Shown: positions 40,901-47,800 of the stretch, in pieces
Layout: each line of letters starts with the position of its first letter
How positions within the stretch are numbered: position 1 is the first letter of the stretch
NCBI GenBank assembly: GCA_009760855.2
Contig: WPIO01000003.1
Location: forward strand, 5,006,001 to 5,070,000
Source: Cristatella mucedo
Taxonomy: Eukaryota; Bryozoa; Phylactolaemata; Cristatellidae
Reading direction: 5' to 3'
DNA: 64,000 bases
Notes under the pieces: generated by a model
What the model saw: the letters and a program-made list of their open reading frames with translations, nothing else
Told to the model about the DNA's origin: nothing
Databases searched by the model: none
Translations under genes and position numbers: made by a program

Positions 40901-43513
40901 GCAAGCAGGAGTGATAGTCGCCAAAGCTCGTCTGGCACAATATAAATGATGCTTTTGTATCAGCTGGTCTTTGCTGTTTCTAACAGGGTACAATGTATCG
41001 GTAGTCAAAACCAAACAAGTATGTGTGTACTGTCTCTGTGGTTACTCAGTTTTACTTTGGTAACCACTCCTTGTTATACCCCTTGTGGCCCGTATGTATT
41101 TCTTTGCCAGATGCTATCTGTGCATGTACAATCTTTTTAAAAATATTATTAGTGGCCTTAATCGTCCCGGATCTATTTCGGACTCAGATCTCATTATATA
41201 TCTAGATATATGATATTGCATAATCCAGTGCTGGAGCCAGAGAGGGCAAGGGGAGACTTTGCCCGCCCCCCAAGAGAGGTAGCAACTTGGACCGCCCCCT
41301 ATTTCAATGCCTGCAATCGTCACCGACGACAAAATTAGATTGTAACTATACTCAATGAGCAACTTCCGAGTTCATTTTAATAAACAACATGATTTTGCAA
41401 TATAGCGTTCCAGTAACTGCATCTTTAGCCGAGTCTACGTGACAATTTTTCGAGCCTTGCCCCTATATACAATTTCTGCTTTGCAGCAAATATAAAGCGC
41501 CTAGAAAGAGATTGAGTTCTCTGATGGTGCTTTATCTTTATTAAGTGCATTATTATTATTGTTATTATTAATATTATTATTGCTGGTTTTCCCTGAGATG
41601 AAAATATTAGTGCTGCCACTGGCCTAGTTCAAAGACTGTGATCACATTTATGGGACTGAATATTTCTTCTTCCATCAAGATGTGCTACGTGCCATGCTAG
41701 TATATAATGGAGTTATATCTTACTTCAGCTAGCAAAGAGAATTAGGGTAGGTTCTCGGAGGAGTGATGTAGGCCTGAAGGAATTGAATGGGATCGTATTT
41801 TGTTTTTATAGAACACGTGAGCGACTGAATATACAAATGCAAAGCAAAACGTGTACACTGTCACTTGCTATTTTATTTTTCTAATTGTATGCTGATTATC
41901 ATAGTTGCATTGGTTCGACAGTTCCAGATTACTTCATTTTGGCTGTATGCTTTGCAGATAGGTGCTTTGGGTCACAAATGAGTAGTCCTCTCAACCAACG
42001 AATGTATGACCTGAGACTGAGGCAGCAGCTGTATCCCTGGATGTATGGTGTCATCCTTTGCTTGAGTCGTTCTTTACTGCTGTGCTAGTAAGTGCATTTT
42101 TTCAGGCTCCCTCAGTTTGTGTCAGCCTACCAGTGATCATTGGTGTGAGACAACAAACATAGCATCGGCGATTGAGCTTGTTTGCATTTGATTCAGAAAC
42201 TTGAGCCTGTAAAGTTTTACTTCACGGAGCCTTAACTTATTACTCTTTGTGAAGAGCGTGATTTTCATGGTTGTTTTGCCAAATCTGAGGTGGCATTATG
42301 ATATTTATGACACATTGGCTTTGTGCATGCCATCTATAGCTCTGCTTGAGCCCAGGTATAACAGACTAGACTTTAATGATCAAGGTCGTGGGCTCGAGCC
42401 TTGAACCATATGAAAAGTTTTTAATTGGACTATGCACATGGGCTCGTGCTTGCCAAATATGTGAACCTTCCTCAATGTGTTCTCTTTTGTAGAGGCCTGT
42501 GGCTTGTTATAGTGTCTCTGGTACTGCATGGCATCGGTGTCGGTATGTGCATGCTACCGTTATTCCAGGAAACACTTACAGCAACATTGTAAGTTTCTTG
42601 AGCTTTTCTCGTGCTTTGATTGCATCGCTGCATTTAGGCATCATACATGCTTCAGTAGCTGCAGTTATTTTGGCCCCGAGATCGCGGGGACCAGTAAGCT
42701 GAAAGAGACAACCAGCCGCCTACAGGAAAGTTTAGTAGAACAAAGAGAAATGAAGCAAGACCCAACCCAAGGGACCATATGCACGAGAGCAAGCCAAAGA
42801 GTTTGTGTGAAGCACATTACAGAAAGTACATAGGCTTAGTTGCATGTCGGCATGTCTTCGTGATACCTATAGAGGTTGGCAAGCTGTCGACTACTTGTAC
42901 AAACACCTCGCCGTGCTCTTTTACGTTAGGAAACATGGCTATGAGAACAATATGCACACATTCGGTGTGATCTCAGGCTTCTATCACTGCGGGTTCTCAC
43001 TTGGTGCTTTCGTTGGGCCGACGGCTGCTGGTGCCCTGGCTGATAACTACGGCTTCTGCTGGGCATCAACTATCTGTTCATTCATGTTAGCATTGACGGT
43101 AAGGGATCTGTGCAGTAACATGAATGCAATGCAACTACTGTAGTGCTTGTCAAACGTCAACATTTTTATTTTAATAGCCCTCACTTTGTCCTTTTACGGT
43201 TGCCTAGGCAGATGCAGGTACCTTATTGTTTGTTCTGCCAAGTGGGCTGATAAAAAGCATCTGATTGCAAGATCAATTACAATGTTCAGGCTAGTGTCGT
43301 CAATTGCAGTCCTCAGCTGAGCCGGTGGTAGCAGTACGGATGCTTTTGCTGGTGGTATGTGTAATGGCCTGCTTCCTTTCTTCTTTTCAGGGTTTTGGAA
43401 TGGTTATCATCACATTTTCCTCACAACTTAGTTCATTAGTTAAACAAAGAAGAGCCTCTATTCGCTTCTTGTCTGCAGCCAGTAGGGGCGACTTCGAACA
43501 AGAAAGGGCTTAA
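9482..43513 (+). CDS. SLC18B1: SLC18B1-like MFS transporter, whole gene (12 exons)
   Basis: Joining 12 exons gives 1443 coding bases, 480 residues plus stop, with every junction in phase and every intron GT-AG. The order of conserved blocks follows vertebrate SLC18B1 (about 456 residues). These are NFCGSLAFSVISPFFP (TM1), KGASDTEIGFIFGVFELV (TM2), IGSKFMFVSG, ATYVAMCFLCRIIEANGAA, GIGLMIGPPLGG, LSFLDPTL, SSPLLGWLCDK and LGAFVGPTAAGALADNYGF. The protein should have 12 membrane helices, with a polar Ser-rich N-terminus of about 50 residues and a short C-terminal tail. SLC18B1 is known as a vesicular polyamine exporter; the substrate here is inferred from family only. Introns reach about 6.7 kb and carry LINEs and SINEs. 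It could be a sister MFS family, but ordered similarity through all exons makes SLC18B1-like the best call. Confidence 0.9.
9940..10035 (+). CDS. SLC18B1: SLC18B1-like exon 2
   Basis: Residues 82-113: ATAKGASDTEIGFIFG followed by TM2. The acceptor is TTTCAG; a competing AG seven bases later would break the frame. The donor is GTAAGT, phase 0. The spacing between PFFPQE and KGAS equals that in vertebrate SLC18B1. Confidence 0.9.
10036..12816. other. Intron 2, first part, unassigned
   Basis: Intronic sequence with no recognised repeat. The 108-codon minus-strand open frame at 10840-11166 has no identifiable domain and no splice support, so it was not called a gene. Confidence 0.45.
12817..13560. 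repeat. Dispersed repeat, copy A (pairs with 39480-40390)
   Basis: It shares ordered words with 39480-40390. Examples are 'atcctacagaaggat' against 'ctcctacagagggat', 'ggtaggtcgctggct' against 'ggtaggtcgctgact', 'tgctgtctggcttca', and a later stretch of 'aaaccataaacatgc' type. The copies are diverged by substitutions and small gaps. The family is unidentified; a fragment of a larger retroelement is possible. Confidence 0.6.
14545..14700 (+). mobile_element. Second tRNA-like SINE family (family II), copy
   Basis: The head has a degenerate A-box, 'ggtggctgagtactgg', and a clear B-box, GGTTCGAGTCC, near 14598. Its body differs from family I and lacks the 'gcgcctgaatagagatt' tail. It lies just before exon 3 in intron 2. 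Confidence 0.6.
14760..14833 (+). CDS. SLC18B1: SLC18B1-like exon 3
   Basis: Residues 114-137 plus two bases. The acceptor is TTTTAG. It encodes LTRIGSKFMFVSGSFF and the rest of TM3 to LILF, then GG, and the donor is GTGAGT. It matches the IGAKFMFVAG region of vertebrate SLC18B1. The longest open frame across the site is in another frame, so this exon is easily missed. Confidence 0.9.
15868..16540 (+). mobile_element. LINE 3' half, family as at 3735
   Basis: It contains the end of the RT frame (words for 'LAGLPACAIRCLQLMQNSAA' in broken frames), the 3' UTR with 'gtgggtccctgtgattcg', the terminal 'gtaaagtgcctagaaagag', and a decayed ATT tail (16519-16540). It lies in intron 3. Confidence 0.85.
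16541..17103. other. Intron 3, last part, unassigned
   Basis: AT-rich intron sequence; nothing recognised except short ATT-rich runs near 16765-16810. Confidence 0.45.
17104..17251 (+). CDS. SLC18B1: SLC18B1-like exon 4
   Basis: Completes the split codon 138 and covers residues to 187. It has GATYVAMCFLCRIIEANGAA, then MTSSFAIMAYQFPREISSFM (TM4 and the following loop). The acceptor is TTTCAG at 17103 and the donor GTAAGA, phase 0. The human counterpart reads IAMCFLVRVMDAVSFAAAMT, which fixes the alignment. Confidence 0.93.
17679..17985 (+). mobile_element. LINE 3' end fragment
   Basis: It starts at 'ggagacccttaactttagtt' and runs through 'gtgggtccctgtg' to 'agagattaagtcctcgg' and a short ATT-like tail. 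It is the same family as 3735-5357, with a deletion in the 3' UTR. Confidence 0.75.
18222..18290 (+). CDS. SLC18B1: SLC18B1-like exon 5
   Basis: Residues 188-210, phase 0 at both ends: GVMESFNGIGLMIGPPLGG then MLYS (TM5). This is the MFS antiporter motif C region (G-x-x-x-GPPxGG). The acceptor is TTGCAG and the donor GTAAAT. Confidence 0.93.
18545..18830 (+). mobile_element. Second LINE family, 3' tail, copy 1
   Basis: It encodes in pieces GPRLWNSLPQFLCK, a wording typical of the end of LINE RT frames. It then has 'ctttgttgcctgagatgaag' and 'gtatcgaaagctgctttggc'. It is a different sequence from the ATT-tailed family. A related copy follows at 19038 and another, inverted, at 50485. Confidence 0.7.
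19038..19290 (+). mobile_element. Second LINE family, 3' tail, copy 2
   Basis: It repeats the order of 18545-18830: 'gcgggtcctagactgtggaa', 'cttttcagcagtcttgagct', 'ctttgttgcatgagatgaag', 'gtaccgaaagctgcttaggt', 'gcactatacaaaattctctt'. The 127-codon open frame here is a reading of this tail and not a gene. Confidence 0.7.
19560..19645 (+). mobile_element. SINE family II, 3' end
   Basis: It has 'gtgcactgcaggtggcgg', 'ggttaaggctcttctgctgc' and 'tatataagtaatgataataa', matching the ends of the copies at 24597 (minus) and 29110. Confidence 0.5.
19681..19826 (+). mobile_element. tRNA-derived SINE (family I)
   Basis: The head 'gccgtgctggtttggccca' and the B-box GGCTCGAGCCCC near 19746 are followed by 'gaagcacctgaatagatatt' and an ATT-like end. 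It meets a minus-strand LINE end tail to tail at about 19826. Confidence 0.85.
19827..20055 (-). mobile_element. LINE 3' end, minus orientation
   Basis: It reads 'tagcgccttcagagatcata', 'ctttctaggtactttacatt', 'gctgcaaaggaagcatgatc' and stops after 'cacagggatccactaaatgc'. This is the reverse complement of the 3' UTR of the ATT-tailed LINE. Confidence 0.85.
20108..20297. repeat. 28-bp minisatellite, about 6.8 copies
   Basis: Consecutive units begin at 20108, 20136, 20164, 20192, 20220, 20248 and 20276. The unit is of the form 'accatgcactatgcaggcag' followed by 'ccatagag'. Units differ by a few substitutions and no indels. It lies in intron 5 and reads open over part of its length, but the period is not a multiple of three and no gene is supported. 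Confidence 0.9.
20298..22574. other. Intron 5, middle, mostly unassigned
   Basis: No exon was found. A GC-rich block at 20640-20870 (words such as 'tggctttgcctctgagg' and 'gctgccacccctgg') resembles 41225-41310 and may be a short dispersed repeat. Open frames on both strands over the GC-rich block reflect composition. Confidence 0.45.
22575..24245 (-). mobile_element. LINE fragment, minus orientation
   Basis: Reading leftward on the minus strand from 24245, it has an upstream LINE segment and RT palm words (LDLSAAF near 23790). An open thumb segment follows at 23408-23064, with NFLKLNYDKTSILVMGKSS, ISSTAESAYIKLYNITKIRA and LVHAIVISHLDFCNS, then the 3' UTR down to 22575. Frames are broken. 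It belongs to the ATT-tailed family and lies in intron 5. Confidence 0.88.
24597..24765 (-). mobile_element. SINE family II, minus orientation
   Basis: On the minus strand it has a tRNA-like head, a GGTCGCGGAGTCAATTCC B-box-like word, 'gcagtgggcaatccttgatt', 'gccactgcaagcg' and 'aaggctcttctgttgctata'. It matches 29110-29260. Confidence 0.6.
25014..25101 (+). CDS. SLC18B1: SLC18B1-like exon 6
   Basis: Residues 211-239 plus one base: AGGYKLPFVVIGGILMF then ASVASFFLLPAL (TM6). The acceptor is TTGTAG and the donor GTAAGC. The human counterpart is FGYEVPFIVLGCVVLL. Confidence 0.93.
25284..25420 (-). mobile_element. Short LINE 3' end, minus orientation
   Basis: It reads 'atagcactctgagagaacta' and 'aatctatttctgg', a diverged reverse complement of the LINE end, shortly after exon 6. 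Confidence 0.55.
25627..25990 (-). mobile_element. LINE 3' fragment, minus orientation
   Basis: The words 'gtatagcacgcttagaaaaa' and 'ctttctaggcactttacatg' mark the LINE end. They are followed by 'tgataggatg'-like and 'ggtaactgcagctttcgtga' words from the RT end. It has internal deletions and abuts the next copy. Confidence 0.65.
26008..27620 (-). mobile_element. LINE, minus orientation, 5'-truncated
   Basis: It starts with the complemented ATT tail (26008-26022). The 3' UTR and RT end follow, with an open thumb segment at 26934-26491 (IGSASISPVESAQNLGVIFH, LHNISKIRACLDKHTTSKLV). After a deletion of much of the palm comes the segment upstream of RT (27469-27065: MLMSTINHLL, LADRFSRFF, SKKTTSLLDPIPTVLL). 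The copy is broken and lies in intron 6. Confidence 0.88.
27650..28500 (-). mobile_element. LINE fragment, minus orientation, old copy
   Basis: A further RT stretch on the minus strand. From 'aatgcagactggcctgcaga' it passes the YADD-region remnant (FHFYPDDMQL near 27980) to palm words near 28280. It is more diverged than its neighbour and inserted against it with no spacer of note. Confidence 0.7.
28708..28835 (+). mobile_element. tRNA-derived SINE (family I), degenerate
   Basis: It has 'ccccagcggttaagttgctc', a B-box GGCTCGAGCC near 28757, and 'gcatatgtgatgtgtctgca'. The tail is altered to TTATG/TTATT repeats. Confidence 0.7.
29110..29260 (+). mobile_element. SINE family II
   Basis: It has the B-box GGTTCGAGTGC near 29165, 'tgtattgcccactgcaagtt' and 'ggttattctgcagctataca'. 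It shares structure with 14545 and 24597. Confidence 0.6.
29261..30860. other. Intron 6, unassigned
   Basis: No exon was seen. A GC-rich block of about 150 bp at 30480-30640 stands out from its AT-rich surroundings; it may be a short repeat or a fragment of a mobile element. Nothing else was recognised. Confidence 0.4.
30868..31605 (-). mobile_element. LINE 3' end, minus orientation
   Basis: The complemented ATT tail (from 30868) is followed by 'cacttgataaagcgccctcg' and the 3' UTR. The RT end follows, with words for SLTFRSLHSLAPAYLSDLLP (31374 leftward). It is truncated at 31605, 200 bp before exon 7. Confidence 0.9.
31803..31939 (+). CDS. SLC18B1: SLC18B1-like exon 7
   Basis: Completes codon 240 and runs to residue 285. 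It has a cytoplasmic loop (ETPGNFLPLFKIPTN) then TM7 with SMALSFLDPTLVKHLIE. FLDPTL is shared with vertebrate SLC18B1. The acceptor is TTGTAG and the donor GTAAGA, phase 0. Confidence 0.93.
31940..32408. other. Intron 7, first part, unassigned
   Basis: Nothing recognised before the LINE that begins at about 32409. Confidence 0.45.
32409..35640 (-). mobile_element. Longest LINE copy, endonuclease to tail, minus orientation
   Basis: On the minus strand, from right to left, four parts follow. First is an endonuclease domain remnant with the motif IVMGDFNIAFYNLSDTFS (near 35210) and THLKGHTLDQIFS. Second is the linker with MLMSTINHLNHSK and LLDPIP-type words (34563-34204). Third is the palm (LDLS near 33908, a GVPQG-equivalent near 33730). 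Fourth are a thumb with GSASISPVESARKLGVMFQS (33378-32839) and the 3' UTR ending in an ATT tail at 32409. This is the domain order of CR1/L2 LINEs. Frames are broken throughout and part of the endonuclease-linker region is present twice. A SINE interrupts it at 33334-33483. It lies in intron 7. Confidence 0.9.
33334..33483 (+). mobile_element. tRNA-derived SINE (family I), best-preserved copy
   Basis: The head is 'gccgagctggtttggtctag' with a B-box near 33393-33408, followed by 'gaagcgcctgaatagagatt' and 'gaggcgctatataaatgaat' and an ATT tail. It is flanked by AAGTT at 33329-33333 and 33484-33488, a short target duplication, and it interrupts the LINE without other damage. Confidence 0.92.
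35641..36728. other. Intron 7, last part, unassigned
   Basis: No exon or known repeat was recognised. A short GCT run lies near 36483-36500. Confidence 0.45.
36729..36836 (+). CDS. SLC18B1: SLC18B1-like exon 8
   Basis: Residues 286-321, phase 0 at both ends: VDADIATKHIIIGIIF, LVSCGIYALSSPLLG, WLCDK (TM8). SSPLLG...CDK corresponds to SSPLFGLLSDK of the human protein and stands at the second MFS motif A position. The acceptor is TTGTAG and the donor GTATGC. Confidence 0.93.
37763..37911 (+). mobile_element. LINE 3' end fragment with long ATT tail
   Basis: It has 'caagcatgatattactcact', 'ctttgcagcaaatgtaaagc', 'gagagattgagttctccgag' and an uninterrupted ATT tract at 37867-37911. Only the last 150 bp of the LINE is present. 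Confidence 0.9.
38205..38296 (+). CDS. SLC18B1: SLC18B1-like exon 9
   Basis: Residues 322-351 plus two bases: GYLRSQVIIGLFICF, then ASYFLMGPSPLLSIP (TM9). It resembles the GCYMLLGPVPIL block. The acceptor is TTTCAG and the donor GTAAGC. The loop after DK is about two residues shorter than in vertebrates. Confidence 0.93.
38850..38960 (+). mobile_element. Short LINE fragment (thumb region)
   Basis: The words 'cgatgactatatcaactcca' and 'cagtcaagtgtgcctacttt' match the segment of the LINE coding for DDHISSTVKSAYFQLHN. No tail is present. Confidence 0.65.
39281..39480. other. Flank of repeat copy B, possibly LTR-like
   Basis: It contains AATAAA within 'ctctagagaataaagacacg' followed by a short C-rich stretch, as seen near the end of an LTR. 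No second LTR and no target duplication were found, so the identity stays open. Confidence 0.25.
39481..40390. repeat. Dispersed repeat, copy B (pairs with 12817-13560)
   Basis: It shares ordered short words with 12817-13560 over most of its length, including a closing AT-rich part with 'taaagcataaacatgcc'. Open frames at 39495-39859 reflect this repeat and show no domain. Confidence 0.6.
40391..41473. other. Intron 9, unassigned
   Basis: No exon was found. A GC-rich block at 41225-41310 ('ttgcccgccccccaag') resembles 20640-20870. The open frames at 40566-41014 (minus) have no recognisable domain. Confidence 0.4.
41474..41582 (+). mobile_element. LINE 3' end fragment
   Basis: It has 'ctttgcagcaaatataaagc', 'gcctagaaagagattgagtt' and an ATT tract from 41548. 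Only the last 110 bp or so is present. Confidence 0.85.
42337..42425 (+). mobile_element. SINE family I, partial
   Basis: It has 'caaggtcgtgggctcgagcc', the B-box region, near 42383, followed by 'accatatgaaaag'. The head and most of the tail are lost. Confidence 0.5.
42493..42588 (+). CDS. SLC18B1: SLC18B1-like exon 10
   Basis: Completes codon 352 and runs to residue 383 plus two bases: GGLWLVIVSLVLHGIGVG, then MCMLPLFQETLTAT (TM10). The human counterpart is LWLLVLILVVSGLSAGMS with PTFPEIL. The acceptor is TTGTAG and the donor GTAAGT. Confidence 0.92.
42930..43098 (+). CDS. SLC18B1: SLC18B1-like exon 11
   Basis: Residues 384-440: KHGYENNMHTFGVISGFY, then SLGAFVGPTAAGALADNYGF and TM12 (WASTICSFMLALT). 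The acceptor at 42929 (TACGTTAG) was chosen over one about 55 bases upstream. It fits the incoming phase and gives the same spacing between PLFQE and TFG as the human protein. The donor is GTAAGG, phase 0. Confidence 0.92.
43391..43513 (+). CDS. SLC18B1: SLC18B1-like exon 12, stop
   Basis: Residues 441-480 and TAA at 43511-43513. It has GFGMVIITFSSQ, then a basic and acidic cytoplasmic tail ending FEQERA. The acceptor is TTTCAG. No AATAAA lies close behind; an ATTAAA near 43808 could serve. Confidence 0.88.
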   Translation, partial: GFGMVIITFSSQLSSLVKQRRASIRFLSAASRGDFEQERA

Positions 43514-44935
43514 CTCACATGTCAGGCTCGGAAAGTGGGCGTTGACTAACAGCTGCAGGTCATCACATCCTTGTGCTAGGATTTATGGCTCTATTTAAAT
43601 TGTTCCAGTTGACTTTATACTAATTTTACATGTCCTACAACATATCGGTAGGCTGTCATTTGCAAAACGAGCCTTTTTAGGCTGATTGCCTTTCGTTATT
43701 TCTAGCCTACTTAATTCCTTTTAGGTAGTCATGCGGCTTGCCATTCTGGTGTCTGGATATGTGCCGATTATATTTTTTATATGTTTATCCATTGAATACG
43801 TCTTAGATTAAAAGTAATGTTCATGAAATGTGGCCTATGGTTTCGCTCTTGTCGCTTCCGAAACCGTGTATGCAAACTAAACTGATTGGTGCACAATCAT
43901 GGGGGTATGCTATCATATATATTTAAAAATCGGCAAGAATGTACACAGACAAGGCTCTAGCTTTACTAATTCGATATTGAACCAGCTGTAATTTGGCAAT
44001 GCTTCTAGGAAGTTGCTCCTTACTGTCTGCCATATTCTCCCTGTGGTGGATGTTTCGTGTGCTAAGGTCCCGGGGGTTTAAATGTTTCTCGTTATTTTTG
44101 TGAATTTTTGGTTTAGGCCTTCCAAGTTGGGTAACCGAGTGTGGATTGTTAAGTGTTTACACGTGGGCTGGAGGGCGAGCTTTTACTAAACCTTAGGATA
44201 TGAGCTGCATCAACTGAATCAAGAATCTTCTTGACACAGCTTTGTCTATGCTTGAATTTGTTGTTCTTGATATGCATGACTTTTGTCGTCATTATTGAAT
44301 CAGGATCGTCGAAGTGCCATTTTACCTTACAAGTGATACATTGAAAAGGAACTCGTCAATGCATTGAAGGATTACCTCATAAAGATTTAGTTAATGCTGA
44401 TGCAGCATGGGCAACCATCAAGTGTCAAAGGCCATCCATGCTAGGGTACTAACACCTACTGCTTCGTTAGATTGCCCCCTTCTCATATTTCTGTTTCTTC
44501 ACATCTTGGCTGTTCCCCGTGTGCTATTTTCCTGACTCAGCTAGTCTGCTTAAAACTTAGGGAGCAGGCTCCGGGTGAGTATATCAGCATATGGTAAGTG
44601 CCTAGAAAGAAACTTGGTTCTATTAGGGCTCTGGATTAACAGTGGAATCATTGCCAGGGTACTTGTGCACAGACTCGTGATTAAAGGTTGTTACTTGCAA
44701 TCTGTGTGGAGAGGATTGAGTACCTACCAGTAATAAGTACAGCTGAAAATACAGACTGTTGGTTTTGAAGAAAAATTCTGGCAGAGCTTCTCCAATCGCC
44801 ACCTCATCTGTTCGGTAGGTATTAGTTGGGAATGATATAATGCATGTTGGTGGTTGAAGCTGGAGTTCAATGGCCGTTGGTTGTCAGCTAGTTTCTGGAA
44901 ATAGTTATTGCCTCAAATACCTTGGCTCGTGGCCT
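43514..44935. other. 3' flank of the SLC18B1-like gene
   Basis: Presumed 3' UTR then intergenic DNA. No gene was recognised. A weak SINE-like tail ('aagtgcctagaaagaaactt') lies near 44596-44640. Confidence 0.45.
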
Positions 44936-45030
44936 TAATAATAATAATTATTATACGCTTGATAAAGTGCTCTCAGAGAGCTCAATTTCTTGCTCAGCAC
45001 TTTACATTTGCTGCAAAGGAAGCGCGATCG
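44936..45030 (-). mobile_element. LINE 3' end, minus orientation
   Basis: The complemented ATT tail is followed by 'gcttgataaagtgctctcag' and 'ttacatttgctgcaaaggaa'. Only the terminal 95 bp is present. Confidence 0.8.
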
Positions 45031-45714
45031 CGTGTATTAATCAGCAGCTGGACTGCAATGGCAGGCTGAAATCCAGCCATGGGTGTGAAAGCTCTGGATT
45101 CGAAAGTCCAAGAGGCAGTGTGATCTTTAGCTGTGACTAGCCCCTTCCGACTTATCACCTCAGCCTAAAGCTAGGCTGCTCATACTTGAAGGATAAACGC
45201 CCTGCACAATAGCATATTAGCAGGGATCGAACTTAGCCTAGCAGAACTTGTCAGGAGTGTTTGAAGCAGTTTTGCAATCCCACTCTCCCTGCATCTCCCT
45301 GAGAAGCCTCCTTGAACAGTTTGGTGGATCCTTGTGGCACTTGTCTGTACTTGGAAGACCTACCAAATGCATCTAGAAGGACACACATTTAAGAGATAGA
45401 GCTTAGTGATGCAACCACTGAGGCAGTGCATGCAGTTGTTAGGATTTGATCACGAGCATGCTGTGGCCCTGCAGTAAAGGTAAAGGACTAAAACATTCAG
45501 TAGCCTCACTATTTTAGCAACAAAAAGCCCAAATGGCTATCACTGTAGAGAATAAGGAATTATCTGTTGCATGAATCGAACCCGTGATCAGAGTAGTAAA
45601 GTGTAAGTACTACACTCCCTAGACCCAGAAATAGGGGTGTATTAACTTCTTAAACTTCATGTTGAAGTGCAGTACTGAGGAAGAATGCTCATCTCTATTG
45701 TTTCCACTGACAAC

Positions 45715-46100
45715 ATTCGATAATCTATCTACTGGACTTCGACAGTCAAGTGCCGAATAGCTGTACTCAACACACTCCACAGCTGCCCAGAATACCAGTG
45801 GCTCCTAGTTATTTGTGTCGCCCTTTTAGGCCCCTTCATTCTCAGTTAAGCCTTATCAGAATTATTTCCCAACCAGGCTAGCTATCATGCCACCTACACT
45901 CCTGACTCAAATCGTTTCGCTATGCCTCGTACGAACGTTTTTGGTAATTTAGTGTGTACGCTCACAAAGCCTGGAACTCCAGACTGATGGCACGTAACCT
46001 CTGGTACCTCGAATCGTGCTTCCTCTGCAGCATTTGTAGAGCATCTAGAAAGAGACTTAAGTTCTCTTGAGTGTGCTTTATCAAATGTATTATTATTTCT
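45715..46100 (+). mobile_element. LINE 3' fragment, diverged
   Basis: It starts in words for the RT thumb ('ctggacttcgacagtcaagt'). It passes 'acaaagcctggaactcc' and ends 'catctagaaagagacttaag' with a short ATT tail near 46087. Confidence 0.75.
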
Positions 46101-47000
46101 ATAAACTAGAATCGGTATCCTTGGTCACAGCTAGCACGAGGATGGCTCAATAGACTAACATGAAATTGGACTAGTCAGAGGGCTCCATATACTGCTAGGG
46201 GCAGAAATGAATGAGGGTACTCTCCGGCCCCTGATAAAGTTAAACATTAAGGATAGATTGGTCCTTCAAAGAGGACTCATATAAGGTTCACTCCCCCAGT
46301 CAGGTAAGTTCTGGAACCATGAGGACCCTCCGTCCAGAGGGCCTTTTGTCAGTTTGCTAAGCACCATTACTTAGATGCCTTTGCTTCTATAGCCTGTTGG
46401 CAAAGGTTTAGGAGAACAGGTGACACAGCTCATCGGTAAGACCAGTCTATGTATTATTAGCATGACTGGAGATGACACATAGTGATGGACTCAGCTTAAA
46501 TTAAGACAGCTCAGAGACCATTTCTACTGCTGCTTGTTATAGACTGTCCTTTGCATTCCAAAATTCCTATCGTCTAGATTCTTATCTCTAAAAATCTCCT
46601 AAGCTTCTGCCTCAAAATTATTAGCCATCTTGTTCACAAATGAGGTCCGTGAGGGCTAATTCTGTGGCTCGAGATATATGTTAAGAGCGTTGGAAAATGG
46701 TGTCATGACCTATGGCTGGGCAGATGGTGGCTTCTTGTTGTCTAAGTCTTGAGCTATGCATCCTGTCACCAGGTCCAGACTTCATGGACTGTAACCGTTT
46801 GGAGGTCTGCTATGCTTGACCTACACATGTGGCTTTGGCAAACCCTTTGCTGCAGATTACCTTTACTTGCTTTTAAGTTAGTTCGGAGCCATCCAAAGCT
46901 AATTATGTAGGTCCATCATGGGATTGCCTAGCTAGGCACTCAATAGTCACATTCAATAGATGTGCCATTGAGCATGATGGGTTTCTGGATCGGCATATGT
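46101..47000. other. Unassigned intergenic sequence
   Basis: Nothing recognised between the LINE remnant and the CT tract. Confidence 0.45.
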
Positions 47001-47116
<116 letters not shown>

Positions 47117-47567
47117 CAAGTCAACCGATTGCAAGCAAATGCGAGACGAGTATTAGCATAAAATAAAAAACGATGCTCGTGCAGCAAGATTAAAGCCAAG
47201 ATAAATGGAATGTCGGTAACACATAATAACAAAAAGCAGGTGCATAGCAAGTTAATGCTCACGTGGGAACGAAGAAAGGATAGGAGGGAAACAAAGCTGT
47301 AAGCTGACAATAGAGCCAGTGGAAGAGAGAGAGAGACAGACAGATAAGAGACACGCACAGAGACCAAGAGAGACAGACAGAGAGCAACAGACACAGAGAC
47401 CAACAGAGACAGGGGCAGACAGTAAGAAAGAGACCCAGAGATAGAGAAAGGGAAAAAAGCAGGTTTACAGAAATTTAGGAACCTCTGCTTTCACACAGTG
47501 TCAGCACAGTGTCAGTCGTCCACTCTACTGAGCTGGCCCACTGCTCATAGTCATCATCGTCGGTCTA

Positions 47568-47800
47568 TTACTTGCTCTTGGCCGATTTAGCAGTCCTGGC
47601 GCTGCTAACCCTGCTCTTCCCCACGCCCACACCTGCTTCAGTGCTGCGATCCCCAGCAAAGGCTTTTCTATACACAGAATAGAGGATGACGAGGATGATG
47701 GCTGGCACGGACCAGAACCGTATGAACGGCATCACTTTGTCTGGCGTTGCTCTCTTCTCCAGTTTTACCAGCTCCGTCTCGAATATCAAGGTGGCACCAC
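47568..47800 (-). CDS. FKBP last exon: end of domain, TM segment, basic tail
   Basis: It begins with two bases of a split Gly codon, then GATLIFETELVKLEKR, a linker, a membrane segment of about 18 residues, and a tail of about 35 residues rich in Gly, Ser, Arg and Lys. The stop is TAA. The acceptor on the minus strand is TTGCAG. Confidence 0.9.

Noticed and set aside
42878-42929. Upstream extension of exon 11
   Set aside because: The frame stays open, but this acceptor has the wrong phase for exon 10 and would add residues with no counterpart in the family.
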